Source: Caulobacter sp. X (lineage in GTDB: Bacteria > Pseudomonadota > Alphaproteobacteria > Caulobacterales > Caulobacteraceae). Taken from it: DNA of 64,000 nucleotides. The DNA lies in assembly GCF_002742635.1 (NCBI RefSeq), contig NZ_PEGF01000001.1:2356001-2420000 (forward strand). The letters are read 5' to 3'. The notes under the pieces are model-generated. The model was given only the letters and a program-made list of their open reading frames with translations. It did no database searches and was not told where the DNA came from. The position numbers and the translations under genes are program-made. Positions 9,503-18,865 of the stretch are shown here, in pieces (within the stretch, counting starts at the first letter, position 1; each line of letters begins with the position of its first letter).

Positions 9503-11677
9503 TCAGGCGCCCCGGATCAGGGGAAGTCGGTGGGTGACGCGCTGGTCGAGCGCCAACAGGGCGTTGGCGACGGCCGGCCCAATCACCGGCGTGCCTGGCT
9601 CGCCCACGCCGCTGGGCGGATTGCCCGAGGGGACGACATGGGTCTCGACCGTCGGCGCCTCGTTGATCCGCAGCACGCGGTAGGCGTCGAAATTGCCCTG
9701 GTCGACCTTGCCGTCGGTCAGGGTCACCTCGCCGAACAGCGCCGCCGACAGGCCATAACAGGTCCCACCCTCCATCTGGGCGGCGATCTGGTCGGGCGAG
9801 ATCGCCACGCCGCAGTCGATGGCGGTGACGACGCGTCCGACGCGCGGGACCCCGTTCTCCACCTTGACCTCGGCGACCTGGGCCACGACCGAGCCGAAGC
9901 TTTCGTGCACGGCGACGCCTCGCGTCCAGCCCGGCGTCACGGCCTGGCCGGCCTTCTCGACCGCGTGGTTCAGAACCGCCAGATGCCGATCCGCCCCGGC
10001 CTTGCGATACAGCGCCCGCCGGTAGTCGATCGGGTCCTTGCCGGCCTGGCGCGCCAGCTGGTCAATCGTGTGCTCCATCACGAAGGCCGTGTGGGTCGCG
10101 CCGACCGAGCGCCACCATAGCACCGGCACGCCGACATCCGGGCAAGCGACCTGGGCGTCGACCACGGGCGTCGCTTTCAGATAGGGCGAGCCCGCCGCGC
10201 CCTCGACCGCCGTCTGGTCCGGCCCCTTGCCCGCCGGCATGGGCGAGCCCTTCATGATCGACTGGGTGACGATGCGGTGGCGCCAGGCGGCCGGATAGCC
10301 GTCCTTGTCCAGCTTGACCTTGACCGCGTGGACGACGATCGGCCGGAAGTAGCCCGCCCGCATGTCGTCCTCCCGCGTCCAGACCAGCTTCACCGGCCGG
10401 CCGTCGCCGACCGTCTTGGCGATGTGGACGCATTCGGCGACATAGTCGGACTGGAAGTTGGCGCGGCGGCCGAACGAGCCGCCGGCGAACAGGGTCTCGA
10501 TCTCGACCGATCCAGGCAGGCAACCCACGATCTTGGCCGCGTTCAGCTGGTCCAGGGTCTGGCCCTGCGAGCCGAACGTCAGCTTGACCTTGGATCCGTC
10601 CACAGAGGCGACGCAGTTCATCGGCTCCATGGTGGCGTGGGCCAGGTAGGGGAACTCGTAGGTCGCCTCGAACACGCCGTCGCCCTTGGCCGCCGCCAGG
10701 GACGTAGCGTCGCCGCGCTGGTCGAAGGGCTCCCACTTGGCCGAGGCGTCCTTGCCGGCGGCCACGTCCTTGAACAACTGGGTGATGGCGGCCGAGCCGC
10801 GCTTTTCCGCCTCCGCCTCGTCCCAGGTGATGTTCAGGGCCTCGCGGCCCAGCTTGGCGGCGTAGGTGTTCTGGGCGACCACCGCGACGCCGGTCGGGAT
10901 CTGGAAGACGTCGACCACGCCGGGGACCTTCTTGGCCTCGGCGGCGTCGAAGCTCTTCACCTTGGCGCCGAAGCGCGGCGGGTGCGCGACCATGGCGGTC
11001 AGCATGTTCGGCAGATGGACGTCCTGGGTGTAGCGCGCCGTCCCGTCGCTCTTGGCCTGGGAGTCCTTGCGGCGCACGCGGTCCGTGCCGATCAGGGTGA
11101 AGGCCTTGGGGTCCTTCAGCTTGACGTCCTTGGGCGGCGGGACCTTGGCGGCGTCCGCCAAGAGGTCGGCGAAGGCGGCGGTCTTGCCCGAGGCGTGGGT
11201 CAGCACGCCGTCCTTGACGGTGATCTCGCCGACCGGGACGTTCCAGCGGTTGCCGGCGGCCTGGACGAACATGGCGCGCGCCGTCGCGCCGGCTTTACGC
11301 AGCTGTTCCCACGAGTTCGAGATCGCCGACGAGCCGCCCGTCAGCTGTGCCCCAAGCGCGCCGTTCGCATAGAGCTTGGCGTTGGCCGGGGCCTGCTCGA
11401 CCCGCACGCGGCTCCAGTCGGCGTCCAGCTCCTCGGCGACGATGGCCGAGAGGCCGGCATGATTGCCCTGGCCGAACTCGATGTGCTTGGAGATCACGGT
11501 CACCGCGCCGTCGGGCGCGATCTTGATGAAGGGACCGAAGGCGCCGACCTCGACCTTGGAGCCCATGCTCATCAGATCGGCCGGCGAGCAGCCGACCAGC
11601 AGCGAGCCGCCGACCAGCGAGGCGGCCACGATCACGTCGCGGCGGCTGGGCGCTTCGGGTTTGAAGGGCGCGTTCAT
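9503..11677 (-). CDS. Molybdopterin-binding large subunit of an isoquinoline 1-oxidoreductase-type hydroxylase
   Basis: A 724-residue catalytic subunit of the xanthine oxidase family, IorB branch (separate large and small subunits, no FAD subunit). The N-terminus has S-R-R-D-V at 11-15 followed by a hydrophobic stretch ending L-L-V-G-C at C30, resembling a Tat signal with a lipobox. Later motifs include G-G-S-F-G-R-R near 430 and G-V-G-E-P-G-T-P-V near 700, both typical of the molybdopterin pocket. ATG 11677 is chosen because it overlaps the small-subunit stop as ATGA and precedes the export signal. The substrate (an N-heterocycle or aldehyde) is not predictable. Electron transfer would go via the [2Fe-2S] subunit to a periplasmic acceptor. 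Confidence 0.9.
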   Translation of the reverse strand: MNAPFKPEAPSRRDVIVAASLVGGSLLVGCSPADLMSMGSKVEVGAFGPFIKIAPDGAVTVISKHIEFGQGNHAGLSAIVAEELDADWSRVRVEQAPANAKLYANGALGAQLTGGSSAISNSWEQLRKAGATARAMFVQAAGNRWNVPVGEITVKDGVLTHASGKTAAFADLLADAAKVPPPKDVKLKDPKAFTLIGTDRVRRKDSQAKSDGTARYTQDVHLPNMLTAMVAHPPRFGAKVKSFDAAEAKKVPGVVDVFQIPTGVAVVAQNTYAAKLGREALNITWDEAEAEKRGSAAITQLFKDVAAGKDASAKWEPFDQRGDATSLAAAKGDGVFEATYEFPYLAHATMEPMNCVASVDGSKVKLTFGSQGQTLDQLNAAKIVGCLPGSVEIETLFAGGSFGRRANFQSDYVAECVHIAKTVGDGRPVKLVWTREDDMRAGYFRPIVVHAVKVKLDKDGYPAAWRHRIVTQSIMKGSPMPAGKGPDQTAVEGAAGSPYLKATPVVDAQVACPDVGVPVLWWRSVGATHTAFVMEHTIDQLARQAGKDPIDYRRALYRKAGADRHLAVLNHAVEKAGQAVTPGWTRGVAVHESFGSVVAQVAEVKVENGVPRVGRVVTAIDCGVAISPDQIAAQMEGGTCYGLSAALFGEVTLTDGKVDQGNFDAYRVLRINEAPTVETHVVPSGNPPSGVGEPGTPVIGPAVANALLALDQRVTHRLPLIRGA

Positions 11678-12129
11678 TGGGCGCCTCCCTCGGCGACGTC
11701 CTTGATCGCCGCGCGGATGCGCTGATAGGCGCCGCAGCGGCAGATGTTCCCGGCCATGGCGCCGTCGATGTCCTCGTCCGAGGGCTTGGGCTTCTCGGCT
11801 AGCAAGGCGGCGGCCGACATGATCTGGCCGGACTGGCAGTAGCCGCACTGGGGCACGTCATGGCGCACCCAGGCCTGCTGCACCGGGTGAGCGCCGCCCA
11901 GACCTTCGATGGTGGTGATCTTGCCCGCGCCGACCGCGGCGATCGGCGTCACGCACGAGCGGATCGGCTGGCCGTCCAGATGGACGGTGCAAGCCCCGCA
12001 TTGGGCCATGCCGCAGCCGAACTTCGTTCCGGTCAGTCCCAGCTCGTCGCGCAGGACCCACAGAAGCGGCGTGTCGGGCGCGGCCTGGGCCGTCACCGGC
12101 TTGCCATTGATGTCGAGCGTCGTCGCCAT
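11674..12129 (-). CDS. [2Fe-2S] small subunit of the isoquinoline oxidoreductase-type hydroxylase
   Basis: A 151-residue electron-transfer subunit with two [2Fe-2S] clusters. The plant-ferredoxin-type ligands are C39, C44, C47 and C59; the helical-domain ligands are C95, C98, C130 and C132. It has no export signal, so it would be carried out with the Tat-bearing large subunit. ATG 12129 is preferred over an upstream ATG because a strong G-G-A-G-G-A-A lies eight bases before it and the family N-terminus (thiamine-like L-D-I-N-G-K-P-V) starts immediately. It is translationally coupled to the large subunit by a 4-base overlap. Confidence 0.93.
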   Translation of the reverse strand: MATTLDINGKPVTAQAAPDTPLLWVLRDELGLTGTKFGCGMAQCGACTVHLDGQPIRSCVTPIAAVGAGKITTIEGLGGAHPVQQAWVRHDVPQCGYCQSGQIMSAAALLAEKPKPSDEDIDGAMAGNICRCGAYQRIRAAIKDVAEGGAQ

Positions 12130-12147
12130 GCCCGATTTCCTCCCCGT

Positions 12148-12159
12148 GCAAAGCTTTGC
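12148..12159. promoter_or_regulatory. Perfect 12-base palindrome upstream of the molybdoenzyme small subunit
   Basis: GCAAAGCTTTGC is a perfect palindrome 19-30 bases before the small-subunit start, in the divergent region shared with the MliC-like gene. Its position near the start suggests an operator for a dimeric repressor, but no regulator gene is adjacent. This is an inference from symmetry and location only. Confidence 0.35.
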
Positions 12160-12270
12160 GGAAAAGCTAACACCGTTCACATCCGGCTTGACCAGAGTAA
12201 ATCGTGATCGCCTGGATCGCCGCGACCCAAACCCGCTATGCTGCCCGCCTCGACCACCGGAGGCCCTCTC

Positions 12271-12582
12271 ATGCGGCGCGCCCTAGTCCCACTGGCCTTG
12301 CTGGCCCTCACGGCCGCGGGCTGCGCGACCCTGGCGCCGGACGCCACCGACGCGCCGATCCGCTATCGCTGCCAGGCGGGCAAGGGCTTCACGGCCGCCT
12401 ATGCGCTGCACGGCAAGCGGGTCGTGGTGACCGCCGGCGGGGTCACCCGGACGCTGAAACTGGCGCGCTCGGGCTCCGGCGCGCGCTATACGGCCGGAAA
12501 CGCCGAAATCTGGGGCAAGGGCCCCGCCGCCACGCTCAAAGGCTTTCCGGGCGGTCCCTACCTGGACTGCAGTTCGCAATAG
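12271..12582 (+). CDS. MliC-like lipoprotein (C-type lysozyme inhibitor family)
   Basis: A 103-residue outer-membrane-type lipoprotein. The signal peptide runs M-R-R-A-L-V to the lipobox L-T-A-A-G-C with the lipidated cysteine at 18. The mature part has the MliC/PliC-like pattern: [11 protein letters not shown] near 29-39, a run of short beta strands, and a closing G-P-Y-L-D-C pair of the conserved disulfide. MliC proteins protect peptidoglycan from host or amoebal lysozyme. A G-G-A-G-G at 12258-12263 favours ATG 12271 over an in-frame ATG at 12238. The siroheme gene starts 13 bases later. Confidence 0.8.
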   Translation: MRRALVPLALLALTAAGCATLAPDATDAPIRYRCQAGKGFTAAYALHGKRVVVTAGGVTRTLKLARSGSGARYTAGNAEIWGKGPAATLKGFPGGPYLDCSSQ

Positions 12583-12595
12583 CGCGAGGACCCGA

Positions 12596-13495
12596 GTGGA
12601 TTCCTTTCCCGCCTACTTCCCGCTGGCCGGGCGCAAGGTCGTGATCGCCGGGTCGGGCGAACCGGCCGAGGCCAAGGCGCGGCTGTTCGAGGGCTCTCCC
12701 GCCGAAGTCGTGCGCCTGCGGGCGCCGGAGGCCTTCTCGCCCGCCGCCTACGAGGGCGCGATCCTGGTGTTCGTGGGTGACGCCGACGAGACCTTCGTCC
12801 AGGCCGCCGTCGCGGCGGCGCGGGCGGCCGGCGCGCTGCTCAACGTCGTCGATCGCCCGGCGCTCTGCGATTTCAACACCCCCGCCATCATCGACCGGGG
12901 ACAGGTGGTGGCGGCGGTCGGCACGGGCGGTTCGGCGCCGGTGATGGCGACCCTGCTGCGCAACGCCATCGAGACCCAGGTCCCGGAAGGCATCGGACGC
13001 GTCGCCGCCCTGCTCGCCCGATTCCAAGACGAGGTGCGCGCCGCCCTGCCCGTCCTGCACGAGCGGCGGGCGTTCCTACGCGCGGCCGTGCGGGGTCCCG
13101 CGGCGGAAGCCGCCCTGGCCGGCGACATGGCGCGGGCCGAGGCGCTGCTGCGCGAGGCCCTGGCCCGAGGCGAGGCGCGCGCCGGCGGCGTGAAGCTCCT
13201 GGCGGCCGACGGGCCGGTCGACCTCCTGAGCCTGCGCGCCGTTCGCGCTCTCGGAACCGCCGATGTCGCGGTGATCGATCCGGACGCCGATCCGGAGGTC
13301 GTCAAGCTGGCCCGCCGCGACGTCGAACGCCTGGCGCCCGACGAGGCTGACGCGGCCCACCTGACGATTTTGGCGCGCGAGGGGCGTCAGGTGGTCTGGC
13401 TGCACGCGCGGCCCGTGGCGCCGGCCCTGCTAGGGTCGCTGGCGGAGGCTGGCGTCGCCGTCGAAGTCCTGCCCGTGGCGCGGGCGGAAGGCTAG
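12596..13495 (+). CDS. Siroheme synthase N-terminal enzyme (precorrin-2 dehydrogenase/ferrochelatase) with a truncated methyltransferase domain
   Basis: A 299-residue CysG-type protein. Residues 1-195 match the dehydrogenase/ferrochelatase part: a Rossmann start (G-R-K-V-V-I-A-G-S-G near 12-21), N-V-V-D-R-P-A-L-C-D-F around 83-93, G-T-G-G-S-A-P-V-M-A near 109-118, and a helical dimerisation segment. Residues 197-295 resemble only the first part of the uroporphyrinogen-III methyltransferase domain (D-L-L-S-L-R-A-V-R-A-L, D-P-E-V-V-K-L-A, A-R-E-G-R-Q-V-V), but then stop, so that activity should be absent. The start is GTG 12596. Its TAG shares the bases CTAG with the stop of the convergent MFS gene. 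Confidence 0.85.
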   Translation: MDSFPAYFPLAGRKVVIAGSGEPAEAKARLFEGSPAEVVRLRAPEAFSPAAYEGAILVFVGDADETFVQAAVAAARAAGALLNVVDRPALCDFNTPAIIDRGQVVAAVGTGGSAPVMATLLRNAIETQVPEGIGRVAALLARFQDEVRAALPVLHERRAFLRAAVRGPAAEAALAGDMARAEALLREALARGEARAGGVKLLAADGPVDLLSLRAVRALGTADVAVIDPDADPEVVKLARRDVERLAPDEADAAHLTILAREGRQVVWLHARPVAPALLGSLAEAGVAVEVLPVARAEG

Positions 13496-15144
13496 TCCAG
13501 CGGCCGCCCCTTGGTCTCGGGCAGGAAGAACAGGGTGGTCAGGACGCTCAGCAGGGTGAAGGCCACCGGGTACCAGAGACCGGCATAGATATCGCCGACG
13601 GCGGTCACGATGGCGAAGGCGAAGAAGGGCACGAAGCCGCCCACCCAGCCCGTGCCGATATGATAGGGCAGCGACAGGGCGGTGTAGCGCACCCGGGTCG
13701 GGAACAGCTCGACCAGGCAGGCCGCCAGCGGGCCAAACAGCGCCGTGGCGCCGATGACGAACACCAGAAGCACCGCCAGCATCATCGGCCGGTTCATCCG
13801 CGCCGGATCGGCCTTGGCCGGATAGCCGGCCTGGGCCAGCGCGGCCTTGATCTTGGCCTCGACCGCCGTCTTCACGGCCTTGGCCTGGGCTTTCGGCAGG
13901 CCCTTGGCGCTCTGCGAGGCCACCTCGACGCCGCCGACCTTCATGCTCGCCACCATTCCGGGGGCGGCCTTCTGGTTGACGTAGGACACGCCGGCGTTGG
14001 CTAGGGCGCCCTTGACGATGTCGCAGGCGGTGACGAACGCCGCCTTGCCCACCGGATCGAACTGCAGCGAACAGTCCTGAGGGTCGGCGACCACCACGAC
14101 GGGCGCGCGGGCGCTGGCCTCGGCGAGGGCCGGGTTGGCGGCCTTCTCCAAGAGGTGGAAGCCCGGGAAGTAGAACAACAGCGCCAGGGTCATGCCGCCC
14201 AGCATCACGGGCTTGCGGCCGATGCGGTCCGACAGCCAGCCGAACACGACATAGAAGATGGCGCTGATCGCCGTGGCCGTCATCATCAGGCCGTTGATGT
14301 CGACCGGATCGACCTTCAGGAACTTCTCCATGAAGGTCTGGACGTAGAAGAAGCTGGTGTACCAGACCGCCCCCTGCGCCGACATCATGGCGAAGAAGGC
14401 CAGCAGGACGAGCTTCAGGTTCTTCCACTGGCCGAACGCCTCGGCATAGGGGGCCTTGGAGGCCTCGCCCTCGGCCTTCATCGCCGCGAAGGTTGGGCTT
14501 TCGGTCAGCTTCATCCGCATCCAGACCGAGACGCCGAGGAGGCCGATCGAGACGGCGAACGGAACGCGCCAGCCCCAGGCGTCGAAAGCCTCGGGTCCGA
14601 CATGTACGCCGAGGATCCAACGGGTGAGCAGGATGACCAGCAGCGCGCCGAACAGGCCGAACGCGGCCGAGGTCTGCACCCACGAGGTCGACCAGCCGCG
14701 CTGATCCGGCGGCGAATGCTCGGCGACGTAGATCGCCGCCCCGCCATACTCGCCGCCCAAGGCGAAGCCCTGCACGCAGCGCATCAGGACGAGCAGGATC
14801 GGCGAGAGGATCCCCGCCTGCTGATAGGTCGGCAGGAAGGCGATGGCGAAGGTCGCGCCGCCCATCAGCAGCACGGTGGCCAGGAACGCCCCCTTGCGGC
14901 CGGCCTGGTCGCCGATCTTGCCGAACACCAAGGCGCCCAACGGCCGGAACGCGAAGCCAACGCCGAAAAGCGCCAGGGCGGCGATATAGCCCGCGGTCTC
15001 GGGGAGACCGGCGAAGAACGTCTTGGAGATGACCTGGGCCAGGCTGCCGAAGATGAAGAAGTCGTACCACTCGAACGCCGTGCCGGCCGAAGACGCCGCC
15101 ACCACGGTGCGCATCGAGGCGCGTTCCTGACCCTGGTCAGCCAT
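13492..15144 (-). CDS. MFS transporter of the metabolite:H+ symporter type with an enlarged periplasmic loop
   Basis: An inner-membrane proton symporter of 550 residues, about 100 longer than usual for the MHS subfamily (ProP, ShiA, KgtP). It has twelve predicted membrane segments, the early F-E-W-Y-D-F-F signature at 24-30, G-K-I-G-D-Q-A-G-R-K at 75-84 between segments 2 and 3, and R-x-x-Q-G-F-A-L-G-G-E-Y near 122-133. The extra length is a hydrophilic insert at about 335-450, between segments 9 and 10, hence predicted periplasmic, with cysteines at 358 and 374. The substrate is unknown, probably a small organic acid or betaine. It stands alone, tail-to-tail with the siroheme gene. Confidence 0.9.
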   Translation of the reverse strand: MADQGQERASMRTVVAASSAGTAFEWYDFFIFGSLAQVISKTFFAGLPETAGYIAALALFGVGFAFRPLGALVFGKIGDQAGRKGAFLATVLLMGGATFAIAFLPTYQQAGILSPILLVLMRCVQGFALGGEYGGAAIYVAEHSPPDQRGWSTSWVQTSAAFGLFGALLVILLTRWILGVHVGPEAFDAWGWRVPFAVSIGLLGVSVWMRMKLTESPTFAAMKAEGEASKAPYAEAFGQWKNLKLVLLAFFAMMSAQGAVWYTSFFYVQTFMEKFLKVDPVDINGLMMTATAISAIFYVVFGWLSDRIGRKPVMLGGMTLALLFYFPGFHLLEKAANPALAEASARAPVVVVADPQDCSLQFDPVGKAAFVTACDIVKGALANAGVSYVNQKAAPGMVASMKVGGVEVASQSAKGLPKAQAKAVKTAVEAKIKAALAQAGYPAKADPARMNRPMMLAVLLVFVIGATALFGPLAACLVELFPTRVRYTALSLPYHIGTGWVGGFVPFFAFAIVTAVGDIYAGLWYPVAFTLLSVLTTLFFLPETKGRPLD

Positions 15145-15209
15145 ATGTTCCCCCGGTTTTCTCCTGCTTTAGCGTGCTTCCGGCCGCGGGGGAAAGAGGC
15201 GGAACGTCG

Positions 15210-17942
15210 TTAGGCCAGAGCGCCTTGCCCGGCGCTCGCGCCAGACGACGCTTCATTCGACAGGCGGAGAATCTCGGTCACGAGGGCGGTCGGCGAGATC
15301 GGCTTGGCGGCGACTCCATCCATGCCGGCGGCCTGGTAGGCCGCGCGCTGGTGAGCCATGACATTGGCGGTCAGGGCGATGATCGGCGCACGCCCGGCCT
15401 CGCCCGGCAAGGCGCGGATCCGCCGCGCCGCCTCCAGCCCGTCCATGCCGGGCATCTGCACGTCCATCAGGATCAGGTCGAAGGCGCCGTCTCGCGCCGC
15501 GGCGACGCCGGAGGCGCCGTCATCGGCCACGGAGACCGCCGCGCCCAGCTGCTCGAGGATGCGCCGGGCCACAAGCTGGTTCGTCGCATTGTCCTCGACC
15601 ACCAGCACCCGCAGCCCCGCCAGCAGGTCCTCGGTCTCGAGCCCCGTCCCGACGGGCGCGAGCGCCGGCGGCGCGGCGATGGTCAGGCTGAACGTCGAGC
15701 CCACGCCCGGCTTCGAAAGCAGGGTGATGTCGCCGCCCAGCATGCGCGCCAGATTGCGGCTGATCGCCAAGCCCAGACCCGACCCGCCAAAGCGACGCGT
15801 GGTGCTGGCGTCGGCCTGCTGAAAGCGGTCGAACAGACGCGCCTGCGCCGCCAGCGGCACGCCGACGCCGGTGTCGATCACGTCGAACACCAGCCGCTGG
15901 TCATCCGGCGCGCCCAGCCGGCGCACCCGCACCGTGACAGAGCCCTTCACGGTGAACTTCACCGCGTTGCCGATCAGATTGAACAAAGCCTGACGCACCC
16001 GGGTCGCGTCCGTCTCGATCCAGCCCAGGTTCTGGACGATGTCGAGCTCCAGCCGCAGCCCTTTCTCGGACGCGGGTCCCGCCAGCAGGCGCACGACCCC
16101 GCGCGCCAGCTCGGCGGGGTCGACCGCCTCGCGGTTCAGCTCCAGCCGCCCCGCCTCGATTCGGGAAATGTCGATCACGTCGTCGAGCAGCGTCGACAGC
16201 ATCTGGCCCGCGGCCAGGGCCTCGCCGAGCAGCTCGGCGTTCTCGCCGTCGGGCAGTTCGCGCTTGAGCACATGCAGGACGCCGAGCACGCCGTTCATCG
16301 GGGTGCGGATCTCATGGCTCATATTGGCCAGGAACTGCGCCTTGGCCTCGCTGGCCGCCTGGGCCGCGCGTTCGGCGGCCATCAGGGCCAGTTCGGCCCG
16401 CTTGTGCTCATCGATATCGAGCACGAGGCCAAAGGCCTTGCGAGGCCGTCCGCTGGGGTCGCGACGCACCTCGTGGAACACCCGGATCCAGCGGGTTTCG
16501 CCCTCGGACGGCGACAGCCGTACGTCGTATTCGCGGGCGCCATGGTCGCCCTGAAGGCGCCATTCGGCGGCGACGGCGTAGAGCCTCGCCCGATCCTCGG
16601 GGTGGATCATCGGCCAGATGGCTTCGCGGACATCCTCATAGCCCACCCGCCGGCCCATCATGCGATGGAACTCGGGCGAGCCCCAGAAGCTCTCTCGCTC
16701 GTGGTCGATCTCGTAGACGCCAGCCCGCGCCGCGCCCAGGGCGACCTTCAGGCGCCGCGCATTGATGCGGGCCTCCCGCCGCGCCGCCGCCAGGGCCGTC
16801 ACGTCGTCCATATAGGTGATGACGCCGACGATCTCGCCATTCACGTCACGCCAGGGCCGCGCCTCCCAGCGCAGGCAATGCTCGCCGCCCTCGGCGTCCA
16901 GCAGGCGATCCTCGCGGCGGGTCACGGTCTCGCCCAACAAGGCCCGAGCAACGCCAGCGACGAAACGGCGGCGACTGCCGTTGGTCAGTTCGTCCAGCGA
17001 CTTGCCGATCACGTCCGCCTCGGACGCCTTGAAGATTTCGAGGAACTTGGGACTGACCAGGCGAAGACGCATGTCCACGTCGTAGACGCCGACCGCGAAC
17101 GGCGCGTCCTCGATCAGCCGGCGCGCGCGACGCTCGCTCCAGATCGCCTTGTCCCGGCTGCGCGCCACGTCGGTGATGTTCTGCGAAATGCCCTTGAGCG
17201 CGTAGATCCCGCCCGGGCGCGGCTCGGTGCGGTAGGTGCTGCGGAAGGTCAGCCAGCGGCCGTGATCGCCCCGCAGCCGGTACTCCATCGTTCCGCCCTC
17301 GCCCGTGGCGATGGCCCGCTTGAAGGCGTCGCTCACCTTGGTGCGCTGTTCGGGCGCCACGCGTTCGAAAAACAGCGCGGTCGTGGCGATGTCGGCGGGC
17401 GTCAGGCCCAGCTGGGCCAGAGCGTCCGGAGTCCAATCGACGTGGCCTGTCTCGGGCTCATAGGTCCAGACGCCGATCCCGGCGGCCTCGGCCAGCATCT
17501 CGCGTGTCCGCCGCGCGGTCTCCAGCTCGGTCCGCGCCTCCACCTCACTGGAGACGTCGTGCATCAACCCGATCATCTCGCCGTTTGGCCCCAGGCGCGA
17601 GCGGCCTTGCAGCCAGACCGAGCGACCATCCTTGCAGACAAAGCGAACCTCGTTGATCGCCCAGCCCACCTCGCGCAGGCGGCGCGAGGAGCCGATCAGT
17701 TCGGCGTGGCTGTCGGGATGCACGAACTTGATGGTCGGACGCCCCACCAGTTCGTCGGCGGACCAGCCGGTAAGCGTGGTCCAGGCGCCGTTCACCCTGA
17801 TAAAGCGGCCTTCCGGAGAGACGATGGCGAAGAGGTCGCTGGCGTTGTCGAAGAACCAACGCGCCGCCTCGCCCTCGTCAAAAGACGAGGACGTTTGAGC
17901 CGTCGTATCGACACCCACCCCTTTGTTCGCCGGCTCCGGCAT
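15210..17942 (-). CDS. Hybrid sensor histidine kinase with four PAS domains and a receiver
   Basis: A soluble 910-residue hybrid kinase without membrane segments. Four PAS/PAC units lie at about 25-135, 150-260, 270-385 and 400-515. The phosphoacceptor is H543 in N-M-S-H-E-I-R-T-P-M-N; the ATPase domain has N659 (N box), D-T-G-V-G-V at 690-695 and G-G-S-G-L-G-L near 719-725. A C-terminal receiver carries phosphorylatable D827 in L-M-D-V-Q-M-P-G-M-D-G. The final output partner (a phosphotransferase and regulator) is not adjacent, as is common in Caulobacter. The stimulus is unknown; PAS domains suggest redox, oxygen or small-molecule sensing in the cytoplasm. Confidence 0.93.
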   Translation of the reverse strand: MPEPANKGVGVDTTAQTSSSFDEGEAARWFFDNASDLFAIVSPEGRFIRVNGAWTTLTGWSADELVGRPTIKFVHPDSHAELIGSSRRLREVGWAINEVRFVCKDGRSVWLQGRSRLGPNGEMIGLMHDVSSEVEARTELETARRTREMLAEAAGIGVWTYEPETGHVDWTPDALAQLGLTPADIATTALFFERVAPEQRTKVSDAFKRAIATGEGGTMEYRLRGDHGRWLTFRSTYRTEPRPGGIYALKGISQNITDVARSRDKAIWSERRARRLIEDAPFAVGVYDVDMRLRLVSPKFLEIFKASEADVIGKSLDELTNGSRRRFVAGVARALLGETVTRREDRLLDAEGGEHCLRWEARPWRDVNGEIVGVITYMDDVTALAAARREARINARRLKVALGAARAGVYEIDHERESFWGSPEFHRMMGRRVGYEDVREAIWPMIHPEDRARLYAVAAEWRLQGDHGAREYDVRLSPSEGETRWIRVFHEVRRDPSGRPRKAFGLVLDIDEHKRAELALMAAERAAQAASEAKAQFLANMSHEIRTPMNGVLGVLHVLKRELPDGENAELLGEALAAGQMLSTLLDDVIDISRIEAGRLELNREAVDPAELARGVVRLLAGPASEKGLRLELDIVQNLGWIETDATRVRQALFNLIGNAVKFTVKGSVTVRVRRLGAPDDQRLVFDVIDTGVGVPLAAQARLFDRFQQADASTTRRFGGSGLGLAISRNLARMLGGDITLLSKPGVGSTFSLTIAAPPALAPVGTGLETEDLLAGLRVLVVEDNATNQLVARRILEQLGAAVSVADDGASGVAAARDGAFDLILMDVQMPGMDGLEAARRIRALPGEAGRAPIIALTANVMAHQRAAYQAAGMDGVAAKPISPTALVTEILRLSNEASSGASAGQGALA

Positions 17943-18033
17943 CCAATCTCCGCAAGGTTTGGCGGATCGTGCGGCGCAACCGTAAACTTTAGGTTCGCGA
18001 TACCGCTGTTCTTGCAGCTGTCATCCCGAAAAA

Positions 18034-18726
18034 TCAGACCTCGGCCCATTGCCGCAGCAGGTTGTGATAGACGCCCGTCAGCGAGAGAATCCCCTCCTCG
18101 TCCTGACCGGTCTTGCGCGACAGGCGCTGGATGGCGACGTCCATGTCCAGCAGCAGGCTGCGTTTGACGTCGTCGCGCACCAGGCTCTGGATCCAGAAGA
18201 AGCTGGCGACCCGCGCGCCGCGCGTGACCGGCGTGACGTGGTGCAGGCTGGTGCTGGGATAGAGGATCGCGTCCCCGGCCCCCAGCTTGACGACGTGGTC
18301 GCCATAGAGGTCGTTCACGACCAGCTCGCCGCCGTCGTAGTCCTCCGGCTCGGCCAGGAAGAGGGTGCACGACAGGTCGGTGCGCAGCTTCAGGCCGGTC
18401 ACCGGATCGCGGCGGATCGAGTTGTCGACGTGGTCCCGAAAGCCCATGCCCTCGCCATAGCGGTTGAACATCGGCGACAGGATGGTGCGCGGCAGAGCGG
18501 CCGAAACGAACAGCGGATTGGCCTCCAGCGCCTGGACGATGATCGCCCCGACATGGCGGGCCTCGGCGCTCTCCTGCGGCAGCTGCTCGTTATTCTTGGC
18601 CATGGCGGCCTGGAAGCCGGAGGTCACATTGCCGTCGACCCACGGACCGGCGTCGAGGATCGCGCGGCATTCGGCGACCTGGGCCTTGGTCAGCACTTCG
18701 GGGATCTGCAGCATCATGAGAGACAT
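18034..18726 (-). CDS. PKHD-type Fe(II)/2-oxoglutarate dioxygenase, PiuC/YbiX family
   Basis: A 230-residue cytosolic dioxygenase. The iron ligands are visible as H99-V-D101 in G-F-R-D-H-V-D-N and a distal histidine at H162 in [10 protein letters not shown], with R169 for 2-oxoglutarate. Other family landmarks are P-M-F-N-R-Y around 85-90 and Y-D-G-G-E-L near 130-135. PiuC proteins are regularly encoded next to catecholate siderophore receptors, and here the TonB receptor lies just upstream on the same strand, 139 bases away, separated by a terminator. The substrate is unknown. Start choice between ATG 18726 and the nearby internal methionines is uncertain by a few residues. Confidence 0.9.
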   Translation of the reverse strand: MSLMMLQIPEVLTKAQVAECRAILDAGPWVDGNVTSGFQAAMAKNNEQLPQESAEARHVGAIIVQALEANPLFVSAALPRTILSPMFNRYGEGMGFRDHVDNSIRRDPVTGLKLRTDLSCTLFLAEPEDYDGGELVVNDLYGDHVVKLGAGDAILYPSTSLHHVTPVTRGARVASFFWIQSLVRDDVKRSLLLDMDVAIQRLSRKTGQDEEGILSLTGVYHNLLRQWAEV

Positions 18727-18802
18727 CCTATTTGCGAACCATTCCTAGCTGGATCGGCCGGCCTTTCCCTTGATCCGCATCAGATCATCGCCCGGATCAA
18801 AA

Positions 18803-18841
18803 GGAAAAACGCCCCGACCGACGAAAGCCGGGCGGGGCGTT
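18803..18841 (-). terminator. Intrinsic terminator after the TonB receptor gene
   Basis: On the minus strand, AACGCCCCG (18841-18833) pairs with CGGGGCGTT (18816-18808), and a U-rich run follows at 18808-18803. It lies 25 bases past the receptor stop and should reduce read-through into the piuC-like gene. Confidence 0.75.
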
Positions 18842-18865
18842 GGCGTGAAGCCTTCAAGGGGAGGA

